The notes under the pieces were generated by a model. The model worked only from the letters and a program-made list of their open reading frames with translations. It was not told the DNA's origin and did not search any database. This document shows, piece by piece, positions 37,430 to 46,401 of a DNA stretch of 64,000 nucleotides (position 1 is the stretch's first letter; every line of letters starts with the position of its first letter). Source of the stretch: Paenibacillus sp. FSL H8-0079 (GTDB lineage Bacteria; Bacillota; Bacilli; Paenibacillales; Paenibacillaceae); the NCBI RefSeq assembly GCF_037991315.1, contig NZ_CP150300.1, positions 4,650,001 through 4,714,000 of the forward strand, given 5' to 3'. A program made the translations under genes and the position numbers.

Positions 37430-38386
37430 CTATTGCCCCATGGAGACGGGCACGCGTACCTGCTGGAGTACGGCATTCAGAACGGCCTCGGAACTCATAC
37501 TGTCCAGTCTCGATTCGGGACGAAGCACAATACGATGAGAGATTACATAAGGGGCCATCGTCTTCACATCATCCGGCAGCACATAATCACGTTCCTGCAG
37601 GAAAGCAAAGGCTTTTACGGCCATCATGAAGGATATGGCTGCCCGTGGGCTGGCACCCAGCAATACAGATGGGTGGGAGCGGGTTTGACGAACAACATCC
37701 AGCAGATAGTCCATGACCGGATCACCGATAAAGACTTCCTTAATCTCTTGTTGAATTGCCGCGATCTGGTCCATATGGGTTACCGATTCAAGCCGATCTA
37801 CAGGCTGACCCAACTGATGCGTCTTGAGCAGTGTTTTCTCAATTTCTTTATCGGGATAACCGAGACTTATTTTCAACATAAACCGGTCAAGTTGCGCTTC
37901 CGGCAATGTGTACGTACCTTCAAAATCAATCGGATTCTGAGTTGCACAAAGCATGAACGGGTGTGGCAGATCATACGTGTCCCCATCAACAGTTACACTG
38001 CGCTCCTCCATGACTTCGAGCAGAGCGGACTGGGTTTTCGTGGTCGCCCGGTTAATCTCGTCAGCCAGCAAAATGTTGGTCATCACGGGACCTGGACGGA
38101 AATAAAAACGCTCATCCTTCGGGTGGAACACGGATACGCCCGTAATATCACTTGGTAAAATATCAGGATTACATTGAATGCGTCGGTACTCTCCGCGCAT
38201 GGATTTCGATAGTGCCTTGATCAACTGCGTTTTGCCAGTTCCCGGTACGTCTTCAATCAGAACGTGCCCGCCTGCAAGCAAAGCTGTAAGTAAAAGTTGA
38301 ATTTCAAAGGATTTCCCCATAATGCAGGATTCCAGATTCGAACGAACTGCGGATATGATTTGGATCGACTCTTTGCGCACAGGCAT
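37430..38386 (-). CDS. MoxR-family AAA+ ATPase
   Basis: A chaperone-like AAA+ ATPase of about 318 residues. Walker A is EDVPGTGKT, Walker B is LADEINRA, sensor 1 is FMLCATQNP, and the arginine-finger region and lid (GASPRAAISFMMAVKAFAF) follow. The start at 38386 has AGGAGG 9 nt upstream. It is the first gene of the moxR-DUF58-transglutaminase operon and probably remodels its partners. Confidence 0.93.
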   Translation of the reverse strand: MPVRKESIQIISAVRSNLESCIMGKSFEIQLLLTALLAGGHVLIEDVPGTGKTQLIKALSKSMRGEYRRIQCNPDILPSDITGVSVFHPKDERFYFRPGPVMTNILLADEINRATTKTQSALLEVMEERSVTVDGDTYDLPHPFMLCATQNPIDFEGTYTLPEAQLDRFMLKISLGYPDKEIEKTLLKTHQLGQPVDRLESVTHMDQIAAIQQEIKEVFIGDPVMDYLLDVVRQTRSHPSVLLGASPRAAISFMMAVKAFAFLQERDYVLPDDVKTMAPYVISHRIVLRPESRLDSMSSEAVLNAVLQQVRVPVSMGQ

Positions 38387-38517
38387 GTGGTCTAACCTCC
38401 TAAAAAAGCATACAGATTTCCTTTTATTGTACATGATCCACGGGCGTGAGTACACTCGAAGGAACTCACAATTTGTTTCCAGCCGTCAGATTCACCGCAG
38501 TTCACGCATGAAGACGA

Positions 38518-38551
38518 CAAAAAAGGCCCGGATAGAAGTTATCCGAAGCCT
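38518..38551 (-). terminator. Terminator of the spoVA operon
   Basis: On the minus strand GGC-TT-CGGATA and TATCCG-GG-CC form an interrupted stem, followed by six T. Confidence 0.75.
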
Positions 38552-38594
38552 TTGCTGAATCGCAATTATGTTCAAGTAGATATTCCATTCTATG

Positions 38595-38945
38595 TCAGCC
38601 TTTTGGCCTAACCACCAATGCGGCGAGAAAAGAAAAGATGATCGCTGACGAAATCCCTGCCGCGGTCAGATCGAAAATCCCCGTAATGACACCAAGCCAC
38701 CCCTCTTTCTCCAGTTCCGTCAATGCCCCATGCACCAAGGAATTGCCGAAACTTGTAATGGGGATGGTAGCACCCGCACCTGCAAATTTAACCAAGGGGT
38801 CGTACAGGCCAAATGCATCCGCAAGCGCACCTGCCACAACAAGTGTGCTCATGGTATGTGCCGGTGTCAGTTTGACACCGTCCATAAGAAGTTGCCCCAC
38901 AACACAGATCAAACCGCCAACGATAAATGCCCACAAGAACTGCAT
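38595..38945 (-). CDS. spoVAE: Stage V sporulation protein AE (SpoVAE)
   Basis: A 116-residue integral membrane protein with three or four TM segments, part of the SpoVA channel that moves Ca-dipicolinic acid into and out of the spore. Family motifs GALADAFGLYDPLVKFAGAG and ITSFGNSLVHGAL are clear. AAAGGAGG lies before the ATG. Last gene of spoVAC-AD-AE. Confidence 0.94.
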   Translation of the reverse strand: MQFLWAFIVGGLICVVGQLLMDGVKLTPAHTMSTLVVAGALADAFGLYDPLVKFAGAGATIPITSFGNSLVHGALTELEKEGWLGVITGIFDLTAAGISSAIIFSFLAALVVRPKG

Positions 38946-38950
38946 GACCT

Positions 38951-39967
38951 TTATCCCTCCTTTTCTATGGCTACCGCATGAGCAATACAGGGGATACTTT
39001 CACCCTGCTGGTACGAAATCGGAGACAACAGTGCCCCGGTAGCAACGACGAGCACACGCTTAAGATCACCCTTCTGCATTCGATTCAAAATATGACCGTA
39101 GGTTACGGTAGCAGAACATCCGCATCCACTCCCCCCGGCAACAACATAAGGCTGTTTCTCCCGATCATAGATCATCAGGCCGCAGTCATTAAAAACCGTC
39201 TGTTCCATCGGAATGCCTTCTTTTTGCAAAAGTTCTTTGGTAATTGGCAGACCGACGGAAGCCAGATCCCCGGTAACAATGAGATCATAATAACCAGGCT
39301 CCAATCCCGTATCTCTGAAATGCGAGATCAGGGTGTCGGCTGCTGCCGGTGCCATCGCTGAACCCATGTTGAAGGGATCTTTGATGCCCAAATCCATAAT
39401 GCGCCCAATAGTGGCTTTGGTAACTACAGGACCATCACCGGTACGGGAGACTACACCACACCCTGCTCCTGTTACGGTGTATTGCGCATAAGGCGGCTTC
39501 TGGGAGCCATATTCGGTCGGATAACGAAATTGTTTCTCGACCGTGCAGTTGTGGCTGACCGTTCCTGCAAGAACATAATCGCCAGCTCCCGAGTCAACAA
39601 TCATCGACGCTAGCGCTAACGTTTCCATGGAAGTAGAACAGGCTCCAAAGACCCCCAGGTAAGGTACACCCAGTTTTCGCGCTGAAAAAGAACTACTGAT
39701 AATCTGGTTCATCAGATCTCCACCGACAAAAAAGTGAAGCTCTTCCTTGGTAATATTGGCATTAACCAAAGCCAGTTGGGAGGCCTGTTCGAGCAGTTTG
39801 CGTTCTCCCTTTTCCCACGTCTTCTCGCCGATCTCAAGATTGTCATAGACGTAATCAAAATCAGATGACAAAGGACCCTTGCCTTCATCAGGTCCTACAA
39901 CTGCCGCTTTACCGATAATTCGTGGACGATTCTCAAACTGCCACGTTTGGCGACCCAATCGCTTCAT
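38951..39967 (-). CDS. spoVAD: Stage V sporulation protein AD (SpoVAD)
   Basis: A 338-residue soluble thiolase-fold protein that binds dipicolinic acid and is tied to the SpoVA membrane channel. Its start TWQFENRPRIIGKAAVVGPDEGKGP and GVFGACSTSMETLALASM are typical. GGAGG lies 9 nt before the ATG, which overlaps the spoVAC stop by 4 bp. Confidence 0.96.
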   Translation of the reverse strand: MKRLGRQTWQFENRPRIIGKAAVVGPDEGKGPLSSDFDYVYDNLEIGEKTWEKGERKLLEQASQLALVNANITKEELHFFVGGDLMNQIISSSFSARKLGVPYLGVFGACSTSMETLALASMIVDSGAGDYVLAGTVSHNCTVEKQFRYPTEYGSQKPPYAQYTVTGAGCGVVSRTGDGPVVTKATIGRIMDLGIKDPFNMGSAMAPAAADTLISHFRDTGLEPGYYDLIVTGDLASVGLPITKELLQKEGIPMEQTVFNDCGLMIYDREKQPYVVAGGSGCGCSATVTYGHILNRMQKGDLKRVLVVATGALLSPISYQQGESIPCIAHAVAIEKEG

Positions 39968-40467
39968 AGATGTCCACCTCCGAATCCCAAAAAGGCATAA
40001 ACGATCCCTACGACAAATGCTGCCACGACACCGAACACAATAACAGAACCAGCAAGTTTAAACATGTTGGCCCCTACACCGAGCACCAGTCCTTCAGCAC
40101 GATGTTCCAGTGCAGCAGAGCACATGGAATTGGCAAATCCGGTAACCGGCACAGCCGTTCCTGCTCCTGCCCACTGTGCCATTTTATCGTAAACACCGAG
40201 ACAAGTTAGAATAACCGATATGAGAATCATGACCGCCACCGTAGGACTGGAAGCCTCCTTCGATGTCATGTCGAAACCGGCCATAAAAGCCTCTTGAATG
40301 GCCTGTCCGATCAAGCAGACGGTTCCACCAACCAGAAATGCCTTGAGGCAGTTCTTCAGGATCGGACGAGGCGGCTCATGTTTTTTGGCGACTTTCTTGT
40401 ACTCCTTTTCATCGATGGACAGGGACGATGTTTTTTTTTCGCTTCCGGATGCAGATTGAGCTGGCAA
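39964..40467 (-). CDS. spoVAC: Stage V sporulation protein AC (SpoVAC)
   Basis: A 167-residue membrane protein of the SpoVA channel; SpoVAC behaves as a mechanosensitive channel in B. subtilis. A charged cytoplasmic N-terminus (about 45 residues) precedes TM segments with CLIGQAIQEAF and GAGTAVPVTGFANSMCSAALEH. The start is TTG at 40467 with AGGAGG 9 nt upstream. First gene of the operon. Confidence 0.95.
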   Translation of the reverse strand: MPAQSASGSEKKTSSLSIDEKEYKKVAKKHEPPRPILKNCLKAFLVGGTVCLIGQAIQEAFMAGFDMTSKEASSPTVAVMILISVILTCLGVYDKMAQWAGAGTAVPVTGFANSMCSAALEHRAEGLVLGVGANMFKLAGSVIVFGVVAAFVVGIVYAFLGFGGGHL

Positions 40468-40509
40468 GATACAAGACCTCCTCTATGTGAAAATGGATCA
40501 AAGCTGCGG

Positions 40510-40540
40510 CTGAATGCCAATGTGTGTAATCCTCTATTCA
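40510..40540 (-). promoter_or_regulatory. Weak candidate SigG promoter of spoVAC
   Basis: On the minus strand TGAATA (40540-40535) and CATTCAG (40516-40510) are 18 bases apart, partly matching the forespore SigG consensus (TGMATA, CATnnTA). The -10 match is incomplete. Confidence 0.3.
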
Positions 40541-40659
40541 TTGTTTGTTAATGATCGGAAGGTTATGTATCCGGCGACAGACAGCATATGTTTCCAACAG
40601 GGACATGCCGCGGAAGCAGGATTGGATTACGCCGGACTGAACACTTATTCAGTTACGTT

Positions 40660-40743
40660 CTATAAATAAAGAAGAACGATCACGAGCAAGATAAAAAGAA
40701 CGATAAACAGTACTTTTTCCGTGCCTTCTTCCGGAGGCTTCAT
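40660..40743 (-). CDS. Tiny single-TM ORF, 27 aa
   Basis: A 27-codon frame starting ATG at 40743: a charged start MKPPEEGTEK, then one unbroken hydrophobic segment (VLFIVLFILLVIVLLYL). GGAAGGAG lies about 12 nt upstream. Its form recalls the very small YjcZ/SscA-type spore membrane proteins of Bacillales, but without their Gly/Tyr-rich start. It lies between spoVAC and the M42 peptidase; the rest of the gap 40468-41072 shows no other gene. Confidence 0.5.
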   Translation of the reverse strand: MKPPEEGTEKVLFIVLFILLVIVLLYL

Positions 40744-41072
40744 CTGATATCCTGGCTCCTTCCTGTTACAGACAAGCGAATATTAATCATGAAGAAATTC
40801 AAAAAATGATGACATCTCCTCCATATATTCATATTCATTGCCGTGTCATCAGGACTGCGACTACAGCGGATAGAATACTGAAATTCTGACATGATACGAG
40901 CCCAAAACATGCCTTAAATACGTGACATAAACATGGACAATCACTTGCGCAAGGTTCATACTGTTATGTGACCAGTGGTTAAATAACAAGTCCTCAGCAT
41001 ATTAAAGGACAACAGGCGGGTAGCCGTTCTACTGTGACCTGAACTACATACCGACAGAGGAGTTGTTGACAC

Positions 41073-42146
41073 ATGAATGAAAAAACGATGGATATGTTCC
41101 GTACATTAACGGAGTTTCCTTCCGCATCCGGTTTTGAACGTGAGCTTCGCGGCTGGATGAAAGAGCAGCTTTCCGCTTATACCGAGGAATTCGTCCAGGA
41201 TCGACTGGGAAGTCTTTTTGGTGTATTACGCGGAGAGGAATCCGGTCCCAAAGTTATGGTAGCCGGACACTTTGACGAAGTAGGTTTCATGACTACAGGC
41301 ATTACTGAAACAGGTATGGTCAAATTCCGTCCACTGGGTGGATGGTGGAGTCAGGCTGTACTGTCTCAACGGCTGGAAATCATCACACCTGATCGCCGCA
41401 TTACCGGAGTTGTAGGTTCTACACCTACACACTTGCTGGACGAGTCCCAGCGGAGCAAACCTGTTGACCTGAACACCATGTATCTCGATATTGGAGCAGA
41501 CAACCGTGCGGAAGCAGAATCTTGGGGCATTCATCCGGGGATGCAGATCGTGCCGATCTGTGAATTCACACCTATGGCCAATCCGAAGAAAATTATGGCA
41601 AAAGCTTGGGATAATCGTTATGGCGTAGGACTTGCACTTGAACTGGTTGAAGCACTCCACAAGGAAAAACTGCCAAACACACTCTATGCTGGTGCAACAG
41701 TACAGGAAGAACTAGGGCTTCGCGGTGCACGTACGGCGGCCAATCTGATTCAGCCTGATATCTTCTTCGCACTCGACTGTAGCGCGGCGAATGATATGAC
41801 AGGTGACAAGCAGTCCTTTGGACATATCGGACAAGGGGCATTACTTCGTATTTTTGACCCGGGTATGTTCACTCATCGCGGAATGGTGGAGTACGTGCAA
41901 GATACAGCTTCATCCAATCAGATCAAAATGCAGTATTTCATCTCACCAGGCGGTACCGATGCAGGTCAAGTTCACCTGAGTGGAATTGGCGTACCATCAA
42001 CGGTTATTGGGATCTGTGCTCGTTATATTCACACCTCTTCTTCCATCATTCATACAGACGACTACGATGCAGCCAAAGAGCTGATTGTGAAGCTGGTGAA
42101 GGGTCTGGATCGGACAACAATGAATACCATAATTAATAACGCGTAA
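41073..42146 (+). CDS. M42-family metallopeptidase (aminopeptidase/endoglucanase-like)
   Basis: A 357-residue zinc peptidase. Dimetal-site and catalytic motifs are visible: AGHFDEVGFM (His ligand), AWDNRYGVGLALELVE (bridging Asp), QEELGLRGA (catalytic Glu pair), FALDCSAANDM and the C-terminal HTSSSIIH. GAGGAG lies 10 nt before the ATG. Family members are cytosolic peptidases (FrvX/PepA type), sometimes annotated as endoglucanase. Single-gene unit with its own terminator. Confidence 0.92.
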   Translation: MNEKTMDMFRTLTEFPSASGFERELRGWMKEQLSAYTEEFVQDRLGSLFGVLRGEESGPKVMVAGHFDEVGFMTTGITETGMVKFRPLGGWWSQAVLSQRLEIITPDRRITGVVGSTPTHLLDESQRSKPVDLNTMYLDIGADNRAEAESWGIHPGMQIVPICEFTPMANPKKIMAKAWDNRYGVGLALELVEALHKEKLPNTLYAGATVQEELGLRGARTAANLIQPDIFFALDCSAANDMTGDKQSFGHIGQGALLRIFDPGMFTHRGMVEYVQDTASSNQIKMQYFISPGGTDAGQVHLSGIGVPSTVIGICARYIHTSSSIIHTDDYDAAKELIVKLVKGLDRTTMNTIINNA

Positions 42147-42156
42147 TAATTGACAA

Positions 42157-42191
42157 GAGACCTCCTAATTATATCGGGAGGTCTCTTTTTT
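42157..42191 (+). terminator. Terminator after the M42 peptidase
   Basis: AGAGACCTCC and GGAGGTCTCT form a perfect 10-bp stem, followed by a run of T. Confidence 0.9.
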
Positions 42192-42212
42192 TATATCCAC
42201 AACGATATCAGC

Positions 42213-42279
42213 TGAACACATTTACACAGAAAGGCTATTCTGTCATCGAAATGGCGAGTGTAAATATTCTTTAGTTCAA
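42213..42279 (-). repeat. Intergenic element copy 3 (short, opposite orientation)
   Basis: TGAACACATTTACAC at the left and GTGTAAATATTCTTTAGTTC at the right are the inverted ends seen in the copies at 28159-28350 and 57246-57380, and the inner block ATTCTGTCAT is also shared. Most of the internal part is missing. It lies after the peptidase terminator. Confidence 0.75.
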
Positions 42280-42373
42280 CGTACGTAGATTAATAGGCCG
42301 AACATTATAGGAAATTACACATAAGATACAATAACGGAAGATGAATTAAACACCAAGCAGCGGGGGACCTGTT

Positions 42374-42694
42374 ATGGCAGTGGGAAGGAATGGAAAATCG
42401 AATAAGGGCTCCAAAAAAACAAATGCCGCAAACACCCTTCTCAATGGCAACCTTAAAGGAAGAAATCTGGAACTTATCGTTGCAGCATTACTAGTAAGTG
42501 GGAAGTTAAGAGTGGATGCGGTCACGTTGTTTCGAGAAGCTACACTGGTCGTTGAATTGGTCGGGCAATATAAAACGCTTCAAAATGTTACACCGTCAAA
42601 TCAAGACAAACTGGTGCAATTCCTCGATGAGATCGGTGGCGATATGACATTGAATGATGTGATACGGGCATTCCAACAGAGAATCAATTCCTAA
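42374..42694 (+). CDS. Hypothetical protein, 106 aa
   Basis: No family recognised. The basic, Asn/Lys/Ser-rich first 30 residues (GRNGKSNKGSKKTNAANT) are followed by a helical, Leu/Val-rich domain (NLELIVAALLVSGKLRVDAVTLFREATLVVEL split over 31-62) and a polar C-terminus. GGGGGA lies 7 nt before the ATG. It probably forms an operon with the 39-aa ORF 24 bp downstream. Confidence 0.75.
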   Translation: MAVGRNGKSNKGSKKTNAANTLLNGNLKGRNLELIVAALLVSGKLRVDAVTLFREATLVVELVGQYKTLQNVTPSNQDKLVQFLDEIGGDMTLNDVIRAFQQRINS

Positions 42695-42718
42695 ACGCCA
42701 AGAAATGAGGTTGAAGTG

Positions 42719-42838
42719 ATGTCTGACTTTGATGGAAATGGGTTCGCAGAGCTATTGATCATCGTCATTCTCGTTGTTTTATTTGTATTTGGATCTTCAG
42801 ATATTGACAGCCTTACCGATGCACCTTCTCAATCCTGA
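42719..42838 (+). CDS. Small single-TM protein, 39 aa
   Basis: A 39-codon ORF with GAGGTTGAAGTG before the ATG. MSDFDGNGFAE is followed by a hydrophobic segment (LLIIVILVVLFVFG) and a polar tail (SSDIDSLTDAPSQS). It resembles the YjcZ-like class of tiny sporulation membrane proteins in form only. A perfect terminator follows at 42893. Confidence 0.55.
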   Translation: MSDFDGNGFAELLIIVILVVLFVFGSSDIDSLTDAPSQS

Positions 42839-42892
42839 ATCGTCGCACAGATAATACAATCCATTGCAGTACGAACTTCATACCTGTTGTAA

Positions 42893-42927
42893 ACGCCAGT
42901 CCACAGTTTAGTGGACTGGCGTTTTTG
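42893..42927 (+). terminator. Terminator after the 39-aa ORF
   Basis: ACGCCAGTCCAC and GTGGACTGGCGT form a perfect 12-bp stem with a 6-base loop, then TTTTT. It sits between convergent units and may also weakly stop the minus-strand gene. Confidence 0.88.
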
Positions 42928-42932
42928 GATGA

Positions 42933-43640
42933 CTAGAGAAATAGCGGTGAGAATGCAATCCAGGCCAAAATAAGGGTAAGCACAATGCAGACATTCTCCA
43001 CAACGGCTCCACGCTTGGTTCCTGTACTCATCAGATTCACCCGTATGCGCCACTTGAACGGTGGTAACGGACGAATCCCCCGATTGGTTAGTGAATCAGC
43101 CAACAGATGCATCGCATATGCTGTACCTCCCGCTACCCAGATCTCCGGTCCCTGCTGCTGGGTCGTGCTGTAAAGCAAGCCCGCCCATATTGCGGTTCCG
43201 TACAGAGTATGAGTCAGTCCCCTATGAGTCAGTGTGGTGCAGAGCATTAACAAACTGCCTGCAATCAAGTTCCACGGTGCGAACGCGTGACCATAGAAGA
43301 CCAGCCCAAGTCCAATCGCAAACATCAGTACTTTGCGAAGCGAACGTGAGGGCAGAAATGATACGAGCGCAATGAGAATCGCAAGCAACAGGTTCCACGG
43401 TTTGGCATGAACATAAAAGTACACGAAGACAGCTGTGGGCAACAGAATCGTCTGTAACAGCCTGATCAGACTATTAGGTAAAGCTCTCGATACCAACAGC
43501 GAATTCGGCTCATCGATGTCAGGCAATAACGAACCAATCAGAGCAACCGTAACTGCCGGCGCAGTCACCGGCATACCAGCCAACTGCAGAACAGATAGCG
43601 ATACGCCTGTCCCAATAATCAGGTGGGATCTTCCCATCAT
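42933..43640 (-). CDS. Membrane-bound metal-dependent hydrolase (YdjM/DUF457 family)
   Basis: A 235-residue multi-pass membrane protein with the YdjM/DUF457 pattern: GRSHLIIGTGVSLSVL, then LIGSLLPDIDEPNS (acidic metal-site candidate), HRGLTHTLYG and AYAMHLLADSLTNRGI. AAAGGAAG lies 10 nt before the ATG at 43640. Substrate unknown; the name rests on family pattern only. Divergent from nirB. Confidence 0.8.
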   Translation of the reverse strand: MMGRSHLIIGTGVSLSVLQLAGMPVTAPAVTVALIGSLLPDIDEPNSLLVSRALPNSLIRLLQTILLPTAVFVYFYVHAKPWNLLLAILIALVSFLPSRSLRKVLMFAIGLGLVFYGHAFAPWNLIAGSLLMLCTTLTHRGLTHTLYGTAIWAGLLYSTTQQQGPEIWVAGGTAYAMHLLADSLTNRGIRPLPPFKWRIRVNLMSTGTKRGAVVENVCIVLTLILAWIAFSPLFL

Positions 43641-43762
43641 GATGCAAAAACTTCCTTTCGAAGAAATAGGGAACATATATGGCCCAGTTCCGATTTTACA
43701 ACGAAAACAAAATAAGAACAATAGTTCGCATTTCTTATTTGTATGAAAAAAATATAACTTTC

Positions 43763-43778
43763 TGTGATGGGGCTCACA
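43763..43778 (+). promoter_or_regulatory. FNR-type box 1 upstream of nirB
   Basis: TGTGA-TGGGGC-TCACA is a perfect match to the Bacillus Fnr site TGTGA-N6-TCACA. A TATCTT at 43800-43805 has exactly class II spacing from it (predicted start near 43812). Confidence 0.75.
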
Positions 43779-43809
43779 CTATTATATTTATGACTCTTCT
43801 ATCTTTATT

Positions 43810-43825
43810 AGTGAATTAAATCACA
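43810..43825 (+). promoter_or_regulatory. FNR-type box 2 upstream of nirB
   Basis: AGTGA-ATTAAA-TCACA has one mismatch from TGTGA-N6-TCACA. A perfect TATAAT at 43847-43852 places the predicted start near 43859, with the box centred at -41.5. This is the better candidate for the main nirB promoter. Confidence 0.7.
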
Positions 43826-43846
43826 TAAACTGTCGTCAACTACTTG

Positions 43847-43852
43847 TATAAT
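43847..43852 (+). promoter_or_regulatory. -10 element of the nirBDC promoter
   Basis: TATAAT, 64 bases before the nirB start codon. There is no good -35 upstream, as expected for an activator-dependent class II promoter with a box at -41.5. Confidence 0.65.
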
Positions 43853-43915
43853 TTCAAATATAAACCACTAAAATTGTTGGTAATGTACAGCGTCTATCCA
43901 AGGAGGCATACACAC

Positions 43916-46345
43916 ATGAACGGAAAAAAAGAGAAACTCGTTATCATTGGTAACGGTATGGCAGGAATCAGTACGGTTGAACAAATTTTGAAATTAACTT
44001 CGCGATTCGATATTACTGTTTTTGGTACAGAGCCCTACCCTAACTACAACCGCATTATGTTGTCCTATGTGTTGGAAGGTAGCAAAACACTGGATGACAT
44101 CGTGCTGAATGATCTCCACTGGTATGAGGATTATGGTATTACTCTCCATACAGGAACAACTGTAGCCCGAATTGATTCGGATACGCTTGAGGTCGTTACG
44201 GAGGATGGAAATCGCTTCACTTATGACAAAATCATCATTGCGACTGGCTCCAACTCCTTCATTCTGCCGGTACCGGGACATGACAAAGAAGGTGTCGTTG
44301 GTTTCCGCGATATCGCCGATTGTAATGTGATGCTCGACGCTGCTAAACAGTACAAAAGAGCGGCCGTTATCGGTGGCGGACTGCTGGGTCTTGAAGCTGC
44401 GAAAGGTCTGGTACAACTTGGCATGGAAGTTACCGTAGTGCATCTGATGCAGGATCTGATGGAACGTCAGCTTGATCCGCAAGCTTCAGCCATGTTGAAG
44501 GCAGAACTGGAACGTCAGGGTATCCGATTCAAGATGGGTGCGCAGACTTCCGAACTGCTGGGCGGCGAACGGGTCGAAGGGATTCGTTTTGCTGATGATT
44601 CTGTACTCAATGTTGATTTTGTGGTCATGGCTGTAGGCATTAAACCCAATACGGCTGTAGCCCGCGAAAGCGGTATGGAAGTGAACCGGGGTATTGTCGT
44701 GAATGACTATATGCAGACTTCACTTGCGAATGTCTATTCGGTCGGGGAATGTACAGAGCACCGCGGGGTATGTTATGGCCTCGTTGCCCCATTATTCGAG
44801 CAAGGTATGATTCTGGCGAAACATATCTGCGGAGTTGAAACGGCTCCTTATGAAGGTTCTGTTGTATCCACGAAATTAAAAATTTCGGGTGTGGACGTCT
44901 TTTCAACTGGTGAATTCATCGACAGTCCAGAGCACACCGTCATTTCGCACAAAGATGACTGGAAACGGACTTACAAAAAAATTCTGCTTCGTGACAATAA
45001 AATGGTCGGTGCCGTGCTCTTCGGTGACATTACGGATTCTGCCGAATTGCAAAAACTGATCAAAAATCAAACCGAAATGACCGAGGAATTGTACGGTTCG
45101 CTCATGGGCACAGGCTGCGGCGGTCATAAGAAAGCAACCTCTGTTGAAACGATGCCCGAGGACGAGATCGTCTGCGGATGTAACGGGGTCACCAAAGGAA
45201 CTATTGTCGATGTAATTACAAACCAGGGCCTTACCACTGTAGATGAAATCAAAGCCTGTACCGGTGCAACCCGCTCTTGTGGTGGATGTAAACCAGTTGT
45301 GGAACAAATTCTGCAATACGTGCTCGGAGACGGCTTCAGCAGTGGTGCCAAACAGGGAATATGCGGATGTACTTCTATGGGCCGAGATGAGATCGTAGCC
45401 GAGATTCGTGAAAAAGGATTACAAACAACCAAAGAGGTCATGAATGTACTCGGTTGGAGCCAACCTGAAGGTTGTTCCAAATGTCGTCCGGCTATCAACT
45501 ATTACCTTGGCATGATTGCACCGGATACGCACGAAGATGAGAAGGAATCCCGTTTTGTTAATGAACGCATGAACGCGAATATTCAAAAAGATGGAACATA
45601 CACGGTTGTACCTCGGATGTATGGCGGGGTGACTACACCAGCAGACCTCAAACGCATCGCTGACGTTTCCGTCAAATATGATGTGAAAGCAGTCAAAGTG
45701 ACTGGCGGTCAGCGTCTCGACTTGATTGGTGTCAAAAAAGAAGATCTGACTAAAGTCTGGGCTGAACTGGATATGCCTTCAGGTTATGCATACGCCAAAT
45801 CGCTGCGAACGGTCAAAACATGTGTCGGCTCCCAATTCTGCCGCTTCGGTACACAGGATTCCATGGCCATGGGTGCTCGCATCGAACGTAAATTCGAACG
45901 TCTGGATCTGCCCGCTAAGTTTAAATATGCCGTGAACGGTTGTCCGCGGAACTGTGCAGAAGCATGTACAAAAGATATTGGTATCGTAGGTAACGACGGC
46001 GGCTGGGAGATCTTTATCGGCGGTAACGGCGGTATTAAAGCAAGACTTGCTGATTCCCTATGCAAAGTGAAAACGGATGAAGAGTTGATCGAACTGTGCG
46101 GAGCCATCATGCAATATTACCGCGAGACAGGTAACTATCTGGAACGGACTTCCGAGTGGGTGGAACGCATGGGTCTGGAGCATATTCGCTCGATTGTCGT
46201 CGATAACCTTGAGGAACGTAAAGCGTTGATGGAGCGGATTGAATTTGCACTTGAGCATGTTGAAGAACCTTGGCAAAAAGCGATTCGCAATGAAGAAGGC
46301 CAAAGCAAAATGTTCCATGGTATCGAAGTATCGGCTCGTCCATAA
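43916..46345 (+). CDS. nirB: Nitrite reductase [NAD(P)H] large subunit
   Basis: The cytosolic siroheme/FAD nitrite reductase that makes ammonium. The protein is 809 residues. FAD/NAD Rossmann domains come first (IIGNGMAGISTVEQIL; VIGGGLLGLEAAKGL), then two BFD-like [2Fe-2S] segments (CGCNGVTKGTI with CGGCK; CGCTSMGRDEI with CSKC), then the sulfite/nitrite reductase halves with the siroheme/4Fe-4S cysteines in CVGSQFC and CPRNCAEAC. AAGGAGG lies 9 nt before the ATG at 43916. It is followed by nirD and nirC; no nitrate reductase gene is in the window. Confidence 0.96.
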   Translation: MNGKKEKLVIIGNGMAGISTVEQILKLTSRFDITVFGTEPYPNYNRIMLSYVLEGSKTLDDIVLNDLHWYEDYGITLHTGTTVARIDSDTLEVVTEDGNRFTYDKIIIATGSNSFILPVPGHDKEGVVGFRDIADCNVMLDAAKQYKRAAVIGGGLLGLEAAKGLVQLGMEVTVVHLMQDLMERQLDPQASAMLKAELERQGIRFKMGAQTSELLGGERVEGIRFADDSVLNVDFVVMAVGIKPNTAVARESGMEVNRGIVVNDYMQTSLANVYSVGECTEHRGVCYGLVAPLFEQGMILAKHICGVETAPYEGSVVSTKLKISGVDVFSTGEFIDSPEHTVISHKDDWKRTYKKILLRDNKMVGAVLFGDITDSAELQKLIKNQTEMTEELYGSLMGTGCGGHKKATSVETMPEDEIVCGCNGVTKGTIVDVITNQGLTTVDEIKACTGATRSCGGCKPVVEQILQYVLGDGFSSGAKQGICGCTSMGRDEIVAEIREKGLQTTKEVMNVLGWSQPEGCSKCRPAINYYLGMIAPDTHEDEKESRFVNERMNANIQKDGTYTVVPRMYGGVTTPADLKRIADVSVKYDVKAVKVTGGQRLDLIGVKKEDLTKVWAELDMPSGYAYAKSLRTVKTCVGSQFCRFGTQDSMAMGARIERKFERLDLPAKFKYAVNGCPRNCAEACTKDIGIVGNDGGWEIFIGGNGGIKARLADSLCKVKTDEELIELCGAIMQYYRETGNYLERTSEWVERMGLEHIRSIVVDNLEERKALMERIEFALEHVEEPWQKAIRNEEGQSKMFHGIEVSARP

Positions 46346-46401
46346 ACAAGCACGCAAGATCAATACTGGCGGAATGTTAAATAGATAAGGAGTGGTTTAA
46401 G

